Positions 24,476-33,621 of a stretch of 64,000 nt of DNA are shown in pieces; the stretch's first letter is position 1; every line of letters begins with the position of its first letter. This DNA is from Planctomycetota bacterium. GTDB lineage: Bacteria > Planctomycetota > MHYJ01 > WSZJ01 > JACPWG01. The notes under the pieces were generated by a model. It was not told the DNA's origin. It worked only from the letters and a program-made list of their open reading frames with translations, and made no database searches. The translations under genes were made by a program, and so were the position numbers. The stretch is from assembly GCA_016197205.1 (NCBI GenBank), contig JACPWG010000005.1:1-64000 (forward strand). The letters run 5' to 3'.

Positions 24476-26233
24476 TCACACCGCCTGCCGGCCGGACCCC
24501 TCGAGGTACGCGAGCAGCCGCTCCTTGAGCTGCCCCGCGGTCTTCCAGAGCACTTGCTGGATGTGCCAGACGTTCAACCGGTAGATCAAGTACCCGAGGG
24601 GCAGGAACAGCACGAAGAACACGCACACGTCGTCCGACCGCGTGCGCGTGTCGTACAGCGCGGCGGCCAGGATCAGGTACACGGGATTCAGGGCGAAGAG
24701 CGGAAAGCAGACAAGCCCCGCGGCATACTGGAAGGCCAGCCACGCGACTTGCGCCACGATGCCCGACACGACCGCTCGGGTCTCCGTGTCGCACTTGAGC
24801 GAGAGGCTGAGCCCGTGCGCGATCGTGAACGCCATGCCGAGCGGCAGGGCGAACACCACCGACAGCGGCACGAGGATGCTCCCTCGCCCTCCGATGCCCA
24901 CGAACAAGGACTGCACGAAGGCCGGGACGCAGACCAGCAGCGAGATCCAAAACAGCCCCAGGTATTTTCCATAGACGTACCGGAACGGGACCAGGCCGTG
25001 CAGGTACAGCAGCTCGAGGGTCTTGTTCTCCTTTTCGGTGGCGATCGAAGAAGCAGACAGGGCCGTGAGGACGAGGAGGCCGCCCGCCGCGAGCGCGAGC
25101 AGCAGCAGTCGTTGCTCCGGCGCGTCGTAGGGGCCGGCCGCGCCCGTCCCTTGGTAGACGCAGAGCCCCACGACCGTCAGGAGCACCAAGCCGCCGATCG
25201 AGCGCAGCCCCACGCGCGTGCGGCCGTAGACCTCCCGCCAGGCGTAGGGATTGAAGCCCGTGTCCGCGTCCTCCGCCTCCAGCAGTTGCCGGCTCGAGGG
25301 CACGGCCGAGGGGACCAGCGACTCCAGGGCGCGTCCGAGCCGGCCCAGAAACGCGGACGGACGGAACCCGCTCTGCGACAGCCACGGCAGAACGACGCAC
25401 GCCAGCAGCACGAAGACCGCGGCCTGCGCCAACAACGCAAGGTCCGAGCCCGCCCAGGGCGCGGCGAGCGAGAGGTCACCTTCTCGAAGCAGTCCCAGGT
25501 CCAGCACGTTCACGAGGACCGCGACCGGTCCCGTCCAGTTGGCGCCCGCGCCGACCGCCGCGGGCCACGCACCCGGCGCGCCTCCCCCACCACCACCCCC
25601 TCCGCCGCCACCCGCCGCTCCGGGAAAAACGAGGGCCCCGCTCCCCGATCCGCCCCCTGACCCGCCACCGAACACCCCTCCCGAATACAAGAGGATCCAG
25701 GCCAGGCAAGCGATCAGCGCCGCCATTCTCTCTTCGATCAGGACGGAGGCCAGGATCCCCGTCGCGCTCCCCCACGCCGCCGCGGCGAGGCAGGTGGCGA
25801 ACACCACCACGACCTCGACCAGGCTGACCCCGCCGTACGCGTACACGAGCACGAAGATCGGCAGCGCCCCGAGGAGCGCCATCGCCACCGCAAGGAACCG
25901 CGCCACGAACTTCGCCAACACCACCCGCGCCGGCGTGTACCCGACCAGATACAGCACGCCGAGCGTCCCCTTGCGTCGTTCGCCCGAGACCGCGCCGAAG
26001 CTCAGCGCAGGCGCCAGGAGGAGCGCCCCCGCGAGCAGAATCCACGACAACTGCGTGAACATCTCCCGCCCGTATTCGGGGAAGGCGGACGGATCGTCCG
26101 CACGGAAGGCGAAGCGCCACATGCCCAGGAGCAGCGAAACGGCCATGCACCCGATCGCGAGCGTGCGGACCGCCGCCATCCGGCGGGACCCGGTGTCGAT
26201 GCGCAGCTCCTTGGCGACCAGCGCGCGAATCAC
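24476..26233 (-). CDS. ABC-2 type transporter permease
   Basis: 585 residues, about 12 membrane helices in two halves ('MAVSLLLGMWRFAF', 'ILLAGALLLAPALSFGAVSG'). 'SGERRKGTLGVLYLVGYTPA' and, in the second half, 'IATEKENKTLELLYLHGLVP' are the ABC-2 cytosolic coupling motifs, so this is a fused pair of half-permeases. A run of eleven glycines occurs near residue 210, in a loop. GTG 26233 overlaps the TGA of the ATPase gene (GTGA). With the ATPase and the membrane protein upstream it forms an export system; cargo unknown. Confidence 0.85.
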   Translation of the reverse strand: MIRALVAKELRIDTGSRRMAAVRTLAIGCMAVSLLLGMWRFAFRADDPSAFPEYGREMFTQLSWILLAGALLLAPALSFGAVSGERRKGTLGVLYLVGYTPARVVLAKFVARFLAVAMALLGALPIFVLVYAYGGVSLVEVVVVFATCLAAAAWGSATGILASVLIEERMAALIACLAWILLYSGGVFGGGSGGGSGSGALVFPGAAGGGGGGGGGGGAPGAWPAAVGAGANWTGPVAVLVNVLDLGLLREGDLSLAAPWAGSDLALLAQAAVFVLLACVVLPWLSQSGFRPSAFLGRLGRALESLVPSAVPSSRQLLEAEDADTGFNPYAWREVYGRTRVGLRSIGGLVLLTVVGLCVYQGTGAAGPYDAPEQRLLLLALAAGGLLVLTALSASSIATEKENKTLELLYLHGLVPFRYVYGKYLGLFWISLLVCVPAFVQSLFVGIGGRGSILVPLSVVFALPLGMAFTIAHGLSLSLKCDTETRAVVSGIVAQVAWLAFQYAAGLVCFPLFALNPVYLILAAALYDTRTRSDDVCVFFVLFLPLGYLIYRLNVWHIQQVLWKTAGQLKERLLAYLEGSGRQAV

Positions 26234-27264
26234 GCGACCTTCCCTTCGGTGAAGTGAAAGTACACCTCCGCGAGCGTCGCCTCCTCCCGCGCCACTTCCA
26301 CCACCCGCAGCCCGTTCGACACCAGCCGCTCGACCACGGGCCCGGGATCCGAAAGCGGCGACACGAGCCGGAACGCGAGCCGCGGCCGCGCCCCGGCAAG
26401 GTCCGCCCGCGCCTCCGCCACGCCCTCCGTGCCCGCGACCGCCGCCACAGCCCGTGCCGCGGCCTCCGCGCCCCCCACGAACGCGATCCGGTAGCCGAGC
26501 CGGTGCTCGACGGCCCGCCGCGCCTCCTCCACGGGGCCGGAGAAGCGTGTGCGCCCCGCTTCCAAAATCGCGATCCGGTTGCAGAACCGCTCCAGGTCCG
26601 ACAGGACGTGGCTCGAGATCACGATGGTCCGGCCCGCGCCGCGCAGGTCGCGAAGCAGTTCCAGCACCTCCACCCGGCCTCTCGGATCCAGGCCGGAAAG
26701 CGGCTCGTCCAGGAACAGGATCGGCGTCGGTCGCAACAGCAGACGCGCGAGCGCAAGCCGCTGGTGCATTCCGCGCGAGAGCGCGGGCACTTCGTCATTT
26801 CGCCGGTGCGAGAGGCCCACCTGCTCGAGCACGCGGTCGACCGTCCGCGACCGCTCCGCGGCGGGGACCCGGGCGAGCAGCGCGAAAAACTCCAAGTACG
26901 CGGAAACCGCGATCCGCTCTTCGATCCCCGTCGCGTCCGGCATGTACCCGATGATCCGGCGGACCGCCTCCGGCCAGATCCGCACGGAGTTTCCCCCGAC
27001 GTACATGGAGCCTCGCGTCGACTCCAGCAGCGTCGCGGCGATCCGGAGCAGCGTCGTCTTGCCGGCCCCGTTCGCGCCCAGAAGCCCGTAAAGGTCGCCC
27101 CGACGCACTTCGACCTCCACGTCCGCGAGGGCCGCATGCGTCCCGAACGACTTGCAGAGGCCGAATGATTTCACGGCGACCTCCGGGTCGTGAAGCGCGG
27201 GCTTGTAGCGAGAGTCCGTGGGCTCGATCCACTTCAGGCGTCCGTCCTGGGTCTGTTCGCTCAA
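26230..27264 (-). CDS. ABC transporter ATP-binding protein
   Basis: 344 residues. Walker A 'LLGANGAGKTTLLRI', signature 'ALSRGMHQRLALARLLL' (degenerate LSGGQ), Walker B 'PILFLDEPLSGLDPRGR' and H-loop 'VISSHVLSDLER' are all present. The last 80 residues, after 'FSGPVEEARRAVEHRLGYRI', form the extra domain common in ABC-2 drug/polysaccharide exporters. The TTG start is chosen because TTGA overlaps the upstream stop by 4 nt and GGAGGTG lies 5 nt before it. Confidence 0.88.
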   Translation of the reverse strand: MSEQTQDGRLKWIEPTDSRYKPALHDPEVAVKSFGLCKSFGTHAALADVEVEVRRGDLYGLLGANGAGKTTLLRIAATLLESTRGSMYVGGNSVRIWPEAVRRIIGYMPDATGIEERIAVSAYLEFFALLARVPAAERSRTVDRVLEQVGLSHRRNDEVPALSRGMHQRLALARLLLRPTPILFLDEPLSGLDPRGRVEVLELLRDLRGAGRTIVISSHVLSDLERFCNRIAILEAGRTRFSGPVEEARRAVEHRLGYRIAFVGGAEAAARAVAAVAGTEGVAEARADLAGARPRLAFRLVSPLSDPGPVVERLVSNGLRVVEVAREEATLAEVYFHFTEGKVA

Positions 27265-29375
27265 CTCCCACCTCCCTCGGCGGGGACGGGCGCGCCGGCG
27301 CCGCCGGCCGAGGACCCCGGCTCGGCCTCCACCTCCACGCGAAACAGCGTCGCGAAGTCGATCGGCCGGTCGATCGGGGAAACCGAAAGCGGCACGACGC
27401 CGCCCGCCCGGCTCCACGCGAGCAGGTAGGGTGTTTCCCCTAGATGGCGCGGACGACGGCAACGCACGGACTCGTCCGGCTGGCGCCTCGCCGCCGCGGC
27501 TCTCGCGACCTTCAACGCGAACCCCCAGCGAGCGCCGTTTTCCTCGTTCTCGTCCGCGTCCGGGTGACCGCCGAGCACGAGGCGCAGGAGCGGCTCGCTC
27601 CATTCCGCCGACACGGACGCGCCGCTCGCTCCGCTCCCCGGCGAGTTCGCGCCCGGAGTCGCCACCGGGGGGCGCCCCGGGACGCCCTCCAGCGGCAGGG
27701 TTTGCTCGCCCGGCCCCACTTCGCCGGGAAGGGAGAGCCTCCCGCCGGGGCGCACCAGCACCAGCCCCTGTAGCGGTGCGCCGGTGCGATTCCGGATCGT
27801 CAAGGCCGGCCGGCCCTCCGCGACGGCGAAGCGCGCAGCGACCGGCGCCTCCCCCTCCGTTCGCCACTCGGCCTCGAAGCACTCCGGCGTCCAGGAGCGC
27901 GTGCCGAACCGGAGCTCCGCGCCTTCCGGACCGACCTGGAAACGCGAATCCACGTCGAAACCGGTCACCGCGGCCGCGCCGAGGAAGCCCCCCTCGGACC
28001 GTCGGACCCGTTTCAGCCAAACGGTCTCCCGCGACGACCGCACCACCGCGTCGGCGTTTCGCGGGAGGAGCAGGACGCCGTGCGTCAGCCCGCGCGCCGC
28101 CCCGCCGCCGGCGGCCACGTCGAGCAGCGTCAAGAGCCGGCAGACCTCGACGGTCGAACGGAGGGTCCCGGACAGGACGAAGGCGAGGCCGGAGAAAACG
28201 AGGACCACGCCCGGGTACGCGACCAGCCCGAGCAGCGCCTTGCGGCGGCGCCGAAAAACAAAGTACAAACCGGGCCCCACGACGAGGCCGTACGCGACCG
28301 CAAAAAAAAGGACCCAGCCGGAGCCCAGCGGCGGGGCGAGCCGGGCGCCGGCGGAAAGGGCCCTTCGCAGGCGCTCGCTCTCGTCCGCGCCCGACCAGGT
28401 CTCCACGTCGTCGGCGAGCCGCGGGACGCCGAGCCAGCGACGCCACATCGCCTGCGTCCCCGGCCAGTGCGACCAGAACGGGCGCGAGACGTCGATCCCG
28501 ACCCACGTGACTCTGCCCAGGCCCACGACCTGCTCGCAAACGAGCGGCCGGGCCTGGCACGTGAAGCGGGTACCCGCGCCCGGCGCGGGTCGCACGTCGG
28601 CGGCAAGGAGGCCCGTCGCCACGACCTCCTTCGGGTGGAATTCCCGGAAGGCGGAAAGGTCCGTGAGCGGGCGTTCGCCGGTCACCTCCACGGGGGGGAG
28701 GACCGCTTTCGACAGGGCGCGCTCCGGATGCCATCCGGGTTCCCAAACGAAGACGACGTCACCGCCGCAACGCAGCCAGGTCGCCAAGGCCTGCGCCTGC
28801 CGCGGCGACACGCTCCCGTCCTCGACGCCGGTGAGGAGCAAGGCGCGCGCGGCGCCGTAGGCCTCGGGGACCTCCGGCAGGCCGCCTGCCGGTACCACGT
28901 GGACCTCCAGCGAGCGATCGTCCGGCGGCGGCAGGAGCCCCACCTGCACCAGCGGCGCGCCGCGACCGTAGACCAGGAGGAGGGCGCGGGTCAGCGTGAC
29001 ACCGGCGAGCCGCGGCTCTTGCACCCACAGCACGCGGCCGTCCGGGAGGGTGAGGAGTTGGACGAGCACGCGATCGGGCCTGGCGGGAGGAGCGGGCGTG
29101 GAAAAGGGCACCCAGACCCGACGCCGGGCGTTGTGCGGGAGGTCCACCACCCGGCGGAACTCCGTCCCTTCGCCGGGAACGCGGACCCGGACGCACGCTT
29201 GCAGATCGGGCCCCGGGTTTCGGACCTCCAGCACGATCGTGGACCAGCCGCCGGGTCGAAACGCGCCGTCGAGCGCGACCTGACACTGCACTTCGAGGGC
29301 GCCGCTCTCGGCGCAGGCCGGCGACGGCCGGAACCCCGCGCACACCGCCGTGAAGCCCAGGAGGAGCAACCGCAC
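27261..29375 (-). CDS. Exported membrane-anchored protein of the ABC operon
   Basis: 704 residues. The N-terminus (VRLLLLGFTAVCAGF) is a signal peptide; residues 25-330 look extracytoplasmic and beta-rich ('GALEVQCQVALDGAFRPGGW', 'VVFVWEPGW'); two membrane helices follow near 345-400 ('WVLFFAVAYGLVVGPGLYFV', 'LGLVAYPGVVLVFSGLAFVL') with a basic 'RRRRK' between; the C-terminal 300 residues are again outside. This topology recalls the periplasmic gliding/secretion-type partners of ABC-2 exporters, but I do not recognise a named family. GTG 29375 follows GGAGGGG with 8 nt spacing. Confidence 0.75.
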   Translation of the reverse strand: MRLLLLGFTAVCAGFRPSPACAESGALEVQCQVALDGAFRPGGWSTIVLEVRNPGPDLQACVRVRVPGEGTEFRRVVDLPHNARRRVWVPFSTPAPPARPDRVLVQLLTLPDGRVLWVQEPRLAGVTLTRALLLVYGRGAPLVQVGLLPPPDDRSLEVHVVPAGGLPEVPEAYGAARALLLTGVEDGSVSPRQAQALATWLRCGGDVVFVWEPGWHPERALSKAVLPPVEVTGERPLTDLSAFREFHPKEVVATGLLAADVRPAPGAGTRFTCQARPLVCEQVVGLGRVTWVGIDVSRPFWSHWPGTQAMWRRWLGVPRLADDVETWSGADESERLRRALSAGARLAPPLGSGWVLFFAVAYGLVVGPGLYFVFRRRRKALLGLVAYPGVVLVFSGLAFVLSGTLRSTVEVCRLLTLLDVAAGGGAARGLTHGVLLLPRNADAVVRSSRETVWLKRVRRSEGGFLGAAAVTGFDVDSRFQVGPEGAELRFGTRSWTPECFEAEWRTEGEAPVAARFAVAEGRPALTIRNRTGAPLQGLVLVRPGGRLSLPGEVGPGEQTLPLEGVPGRPPVATPGANSPGSGASGASVSAEWSEPLLRLVLGGHPDADENEENGARWGFALKVARAAAARRQPDESVRCRRPRHLGETPYLLAWSRAGGVVPLSVSPIDRPIDFATLFRVEVEAEPGSSAGGAGAPVPAEGGGS

Positions 29376-29579
29376 GAGCGTGTCCCCTCCGCGGCCTCGT
29401 CCTTCGGCGCGGCCGAGGCCGGCACGAGTCCTGGCGCGCGGGACTCGACCCAAACCCATGCGATGTCGCTCCGATGTCCAGGGTCCGCCGCGGCGGTACC
29501 CCAATCCTTGACAAGTCTGCTCAGATTTCGCAGATTCGGGGGGGCGAAGCAAGGGAAAACCCCCATCGGGAGCGCGACG

Positions 29580-30047
29580 ATGAGCCGCAAGAAAAAGAAG
29601 CGAAGCGGGCCGAAGCCGCGCGTGCGGCCGCTGGCGATCTGCGTCTTTCGGGACGGCGACCGCATCCTCGCGGCCGAGGGGTACGATCGAGAGAAGCGCG
29701 AGACCTTTTACCGGCCGCTGGGGGGGCGGATCGAGTTCGGGGAACGCGGCGCCGAGTGCGTCGCGCGCGAGATCCGCGAGGAAATCGGGGCCGAGGTGCG
29801 GGAGCTGAGCTACCTCGGAACCATCGAGAACCTCTATGATTTCGAGGGGGAAGCCGGGCACGAAATCGTCCTCGTGTATGACGCCGCTTTCCAGGACCGC
29901 TCTTTCTACTCGCGGGAGCGGATCCGCGGCGTGGACGGCCACGTGCGCATTCGGGGCGTCTGGCTCGCGCTCTCCCAGGTTCGTCGCCTCGGCGTCGCGC
30001 TCTATCCCCAGGGCCTCCTCGAGCTCCTCGAGGGACGGCAACGCTGA
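29580..30047 (+). CDS. NUDIX hydrolase
   Basis: 155 residues. The NUDIX box is complete: 'GGRIEFGERGAECVAREIRE' continuing 'EIGAEV' (G-x5-E-x7-R-E-U-x-E-E-x-G). The N-terminal 'MSRKKKKRSGPKPRVRP' is very basic. Such enzymes cleave nucleoside diphosphates linked to another group; the specific substrate cannot be told. GGGAGC precedes the ATG. A TTGACA at 29508 with a weak CAGATT 17 nt downstream may be its promoter. Divergent from the ABC operon. Confidence 0.88.
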   Translation: MSRKKKKRSGPKPRVRPLAICVFRDGDRILAAEGYDREKRETFYRPLGGRIEFGERGAECVAREIREEIGAEVRELSYLGTIENLYDFEGEAGHEIVLVYDAAFQDRSFYSRERIRGVDGHVRIRGVWLALSQVRRLGVALYPQGLLELLEGRQR

Positions 30048-30132
30048 ACGGGGCGGCCCCGCACCGGCCCTTCGCCCGTGCGCGGCGCCTCGCCGCGTCG
30101 CCGGGGCCCCGCCGCAGGCCTACGCGCCCGCG

Positions 30133-30205
30133 CAAAAAATACTTCACAGTTTCGTGGACCGACGGATGCCTGGGGGCGCGGCCCCGAGGGCCGCGCCCCC
30201 CCGAG
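30133..30205. repeat. Dispersed repeat R5, partial copy
   Basis: Starts cgcccgcgcaaaaaatactt and continues 'ttcgtggaccgacggatgcc' and a gggggcgcggcc hairpin, matching the left half of 38497-38646. It fills most of the gap between the NUDIX gene and the nikR promoter. Confidence 0.75.
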
Positions 30206-30236
30206 CCACGAGGGCCGAACGCTCGCCGGATTCCGC

Positions 30237-30265
30237 TTGCTTCCGCTCGCCAAGTTTCATACACT
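30237..30265 (+). promoter_or_regulatory. sigma70-like promoter of the nickel operon
   Basis: TTGCTT (30237-30242), 17-nt spacer, TACACT (30260-30265). The -10 lies inside the NikR-type palindrome. Confidence 0.55.
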
Positions 30266-30283
30266 TCTGACAAATAGTATGAA
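30256..30283. promoter_or_regulatory. Putative NikR operator
   Basis: TTCATAC (30256-30262), 14-nt spacer, GTATGAA (30277-30283): a perfect palindrome whose half-sites GTATGA/TCATAC are those of the known E. coli NikR operator, though in opposite order and with a shorter spacer. It covers the -10 box, so binding would block transcription and give autoregulation by nickel. Confidence 0.7.
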
Positions 30284-30318
30284 CCATGGAACGGCACAGC
30301 ACGATGGTGGAGGGTCGC

Positions 30319-30906
30319 ATGCGCAAGCTCGCGCGCTTCACCGTGTCGATGGAGGAGGACCTCCTCCGCGCGTTCGACGCCTTGAGCGCACGGCGACGCC
30401 TCCGCACCCGTTCCGAGGCCGTGCGGAAGCTGATCCGCGAACGGCTCGTCGAGCGGGCGTGGGCGGCGGGGAACGGCCGCGGCCGCGAGCCCGTGGCCGC
30501 GGCGATCCTCCTCGTGTACGACCATCAGCGACCGGAGCTGCTTTCGCGCATCGTGCAACTCCAGCACGAATTCGAGGGCGAGGTCCTCTCGGCGAGCCAC
30601 GTCCACTGGACGCGCGACACTTGCCTCGAGGTCATCCTCGCCCGCGGGCGTCCTACCGAAGTCGAAGGCCTGGCAGACTCGCTGATCAGCCTCCGCGGCG
30701 TCAAGCACGGACGGCTGGTCACCACTTCGCCCGCGGACCTCGACGGCGACTCGGCCCGCGGCCAGAAGCACCCGCACACCCACAGGCACGCGCCCGCTCC
30801 CGCGCCCGCTCACGCTCCCACGCAACGCACCCCGCGACCCGCCGCGACCTCCCGGCGCAGGCAACCCCCGCGACGGCGCAAGAAAGCGACCCATGCACAT
30901 CCCTGA
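30319..30906 (+). CDS. nikR: Nickel-responsive regulator NikR with His-rich tail
   Basis: 195 residues. Ribbon-helix-helix DNA-binding part 'RKLARFTVSMEEDLLRAFDA' to residue 50, then the ACT-like nickel domain with 'YDHQRPELLSRIVQLQHEFE' and 'SASHVHWTRDTCLEVILARG', which carries the His-x-His...Cys nickel ligands. The normal protein would end near residue 145; here a further 50 residues rich in His, Pro and Arg follow ('HPHTHRHAPAPAPAHAP'), possibly a nickel store. ATG 30319 with GGAGGG is preferred over ATG 30286, which lies 2 nt after the operator. The tail overlaps nikM by 14 nt. Confidence 0.9.
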   Translation: MRKLARFTVSMEEDLLRAFDALSARRRLRTRSEAVRKLIRERLVERAWAAGNGRGREPVAAAILLVYDHQRPELLSRIVQLQHEFEGEVLSASHVHWTRDTCLEVILARGRPTEVEGLADSLISLRGVKHGRLVTTSPADLDGDSARGQKHPHTHRHAPAPAPAHAPTQRTPRPAATSRRRQPPRRRKKATHAHP

Positions 30907-31960
30907 CGGGTACCTGGGCCCCGCGACCTACGGCTCGATGTTCGTCGTGATGGCGCCCGCGTGGGCCGCAGCGGGGGCCGTGGTCCGGAAACGCCTCCGC
31001 GCCCGCCAGGTGCCCTACCTCGCCCTCGCCGGCGCCTTCTCCTTCGTCGTGATGATGTTCAACTTCCCCATCCCGGGCGGCAGCACGGGCCACGCGACCG
31101 GGGCGGTCCTGGCCGCGATCGTCACCGGGCCCTGGGCCGCCTGCCTCGCCCTCTCCGTGACCGTCGTCCTGCAGGCGCTTCTCGCCGGGGATGGCGGAGT
31201 CACGTGCATCGGCGCAAACTGCTTCTCCATGGCCTTCGTCACGCCGGTGGTGGGCTGGCTGGCCTATCGCCTCCTTGCGGGCAAGTGCCCGGCGGGGGCG
31301 ACCCGGCGCGCGGCGGCCGCCGCCGCGGGGGGCTTTGTCGGCCTGAACCTCTCGGCCCTGACTACGGCCTTCCTGCTCGGTCTCCAACCGCTCCTCGCGC
31401 ATGCGGCGGACGGCTCGCCCCTCTACTGTCCGCTGCCGCTCACCATCACGGTCCCGGCGATGATGGCGGGCCACATCCTCTACTTCGGCTGGATCGAGGC
31501 GGCCATCACGGGGCTCGCGGTCGCGTACCTCGGCCGCACGGCGCCGGAGGTCCTCGCAACGGGAGAAGCGTCCACCTCCCTCTTCGCGAGGCCCGCCCTC
31601 CCCTGGCTCGCCGTGACCGCCCTTGCGCTCCTCACGCCGCTCGGCCTGCTCCTGCCGGCGCTGACGGGCGCGGGCGGCGCGTTCGGCGAAGCGAGTCCCG
31701 CGGACCTCCGCAACCCGGCCGTCGCCGGCCCCTCCGCCGTTGCGAGCGTGCCCCCGGGCATGGAGCGCCTGCACGGGAAATGGACCGGTCCGCTCCCCAA
31801 CTACGGCCTTCCAAACCAGGCGGTCGCGGCGTCGTGGTTCGGGAAGAGCGCGGCCTACGTGCTCGCCGCCTTCGTCGGGATCGCCGCGGTCGCGCTCGTC
31901 GTTTTCGTGCTCGGGCGCCGCCTGCTCGCGCCGGCGCCAAGGGGGCCGGATGCCCGCTGA
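30893..31960 (+). CDS. nikM: Nickel ECF transporter substrate-binding component NikMN/CbiM-like
   Basis: 355 residues, about ten membrane helices. It starts MHIPDGYLGP; the His2 next to the N-terminus is the metal ligand of CbiM/NikM. 'GGSTGHATGAVLAAIVTGPW' and 'GANCFSMAFVTPVVGWLAYR' are conserved. The C-terminal part (two helices with a soluble loop between about 255 and 335) looks like a fused NikN/CbiN. It starts inside nikR and its stop overlaps nikQ by 11 nt. Confidence 0.88.
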   Translation: MHIPDGYLGPATYGSMFVVMAPAWAAAGAVVRKRLRARQVPYLALAGAFSFVVMMFNFPIPGGSTGHATGAVLAAIVTGPWAACLALSVTVVLQALLAGDGGVTCIGANCFSMAFVTPVVGWLAYRLLAGKCPAGATRRAAAAAAGGFVGLNLSALTTAFLLGLQPLLAHAADGSPLYCPLPLTITVPAMMAGHILYFGWIEAAITGLAVAYLGRTAPEVLATGEASTSLFARPALPWLAVTALALLTPLGLLLPALTGAGGAFGEASPADLRNPAVAGPSAVASVPPGMERLHGKWTGPLPNYGLPNQAVAASWFGKSAAYVLAAFVGIAAVALVVFVLGRRLLAPAPRGPDAR

Positions 31961-32933
31961 ACCCACCGGCTCCGCCGCCCACGGGCCCGACCCGAGCGAG
32001 CCGCGCGCCTCGGCCCGCGCGCCCTCGTGCGCAACTTCGCCGGAGGCTCGTTGCCGCGAGGCTGCCCGCGGCGGGCCACGCCGTCCACGACGCTCCTTCC
32101 TCCAGCGCACGCTGGAAGAGTTGCTCGCCTTCCTGGAGGACGCGCTGTTCGCCGAACGCATCGCCGCGGTCCCCGGCCTCCTCCAGTCCTTTGATGCGCG
32201 AGCCAAGCTCCTCTTCGGGGTCTGCCTCGCGGTGGGACTGACCTCGGTGCACGCGGCCTTGCCCCTCGCGCTCGCGCTGCTCCTCGCGCTGCCGGCAGCG
32301 AGCAGGAGCGGCATCCGACCCGCTCTCCTGGTCGCCCGCGTCTGGCCGGTCACGCTCGGCTTCACCGCCCTGCTTGCCCTCCCCGCCGCGGTGAGCTGGG
32401 TGCGCCCGGGTGCGCCGCTCTTGCAGCTCTGGACGTTTGCGGACGGCGAGACGCTGGACGTCACGCGCCCGGGCCTGGAAGGGGTGCTTACGCTCAGCCT
32501 GCGGGTCTCGTCGGTCGCGTCCTGGATGACCGCGCTCCTGCTCACGACGCGCTGGGACCGCGCGCTTTCCGCCCTGCGGTCGCTCGGCGTGCCGGCGGCC
32601 TTCCGACTCGTGGCCTTGCTCTCCTACCGCTACCTGTTTCTTCTCTGCGACCTCGTCCGCTCGGAGCACCTGGCGCGGGAGAGCCGGACTCCGCACCTGC
32701 CGGGCCGGTCGCGTGCGGGCGGCGCGGAGGAGCGAGGCTGGGTGGCTGCCCGGATCGGCGCGCTGCTGCTGCGTGCGAATCAGGCGAGCGAAGAGGTCTA
32801 CCTGGCGATGCAGGCGCGTGGCGCCGGCATCGCGATCCGCACGCTCACGCCGCCCGCGTGGCGCGCCCGGGACGCGGGGCTCGCTTTGCTTGGACTCGTC
32901 CTGCTCGTGGCGTCGGTCGCGGCGGGGCGGTGA
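31950..32933 (+). CDS. nikQ: ECF transporter T component NikQ/CbiQ-like
   Basis: 327 residues. An 80-residue Ala/Pro/Arg-rich N-terminal segment precedes the membrane domain ('FDARAKLLFGVCLAVGLTSV'). The coupling motifs are 'LRSLGVPAAFRLVALLSYRY' and 'YLAMQARGAG' (ARG box). AAGGGGGCC precedes ATG 31950. The cognate ATPase is separated by 690 bp of repeats instead of following directly. Confidence 0.82.
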   Translation: MPAEPTGSAAHGPDPSEPRASARAPSCATSPEARCREAARGGPRRPRRSFLQRTLEELLAFLEDALFAERIAAVPGLLQSFDARAKLLFGVCLAVGLTSVHAALPLALALLLALPAASRSGIRPALLVARVWPVTLGFTALLALPAAVSWVRPGAPLLQLWTFADGETLDVTRPGLEGVLTLSLRVSSVASWMTALLLTTRWDRALSALRSLGVPAAFRLVALLSYRYLFLLCDLVRSEHLARESRTPHLPGRSRAGGAEERGWVAARIGALLLRANQASEEVYLAMQARGAGIAIRTLTPPAWRARDAGLALLGLVLLVASVAAGR

Positions 32934-33621
32934 GGTCGTAAATCCCAAATCCCAAGGCTGGCGCGCGCCCGAAACCCAAAGACGATGATTAGCCACCGAA
33001 GACGCTGAAGACGCCGAATTTCACGACGGGTCGTTCGGCGTCTTCGGCGTCTTCGGTGGCTCGTCCTTCCGTGGGCGGAGCGCACGGCTTCCGAAATCGC
33101 AACCGAAGGGACGAGCCACCGAAAACGCCGAAGTCACGGAAGGACGAAACTCTTGCGAATCGATTGGCTCAGCCGATCCGAACCGCGACCGTGAGGGAGC
33201 GGTCTCAGCGCGTCCTTCGGATCCCTCGGGTTCAGTCCCGCCTGCGATCGACGACGAACCGCGAAATTGGCGAAATTCAAGGTTCGTCTCTCGGTGTTTT
33301 CGGCGTCTTCGGTGGCTCGTCCCTTGGGTTGCTGCCATCGGCTGCAGGGGGAAAGCTGTGGTTTCGAAAATCCGGCCTCGAGAGTGTCCCGAAGAGACTT
33401 CCAAAATTTCTGAGTAGGGAGCCAAGGAGGCGGCGCCGCAGGTGAGCGAGGTTGGGGCCCCGCGTCTCACGCCCCATGACCATCGCCTGGAGCGGCCGAT
33501 CCGACGTGAAGCGGCGTTGGGCGATCCAGGTTCCGGTTGTGGTTCGATTCCCGCGGGCGCTGCCCCTCGAAATCACAATTCTCCATTCTCCATTCTCAAA
33601 TCCCCCTGACGGAGTGCCCCC
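32934..33621. repeat. Repeat-filled spacer splitting the nickel operon
   Basis: 688 bp without a gene. 32990-33066 and 33118-33323 are two R4 elements (GCCACCGAAGACGC ends); the right edge has a 'ctccattctccattctc' block (33580-33600). Confidence 0.8.
33118..33323. repeat. R4 element with long terminal inverted repeats
   Basis: 206 bp from GGGACGAGCCACCGAAAACG to cgtcttcggtggctcgtccc; the arms pair over about 24 bp with one mismatch. Interior 'cgaaccgcgaccgtgaggga' matches 6971-7112. Other copies or ends: 32990-33066, 39516-39582, 61128-61163. Confidence 0.85.

Noticed and set aside
33540..33565. ggttcgattcccgcgg resembling a tRNA T-arm
   Set aside because: No acceptor, D or anticodon arm can be folded around it, and no CCA-adjacent stem is present.
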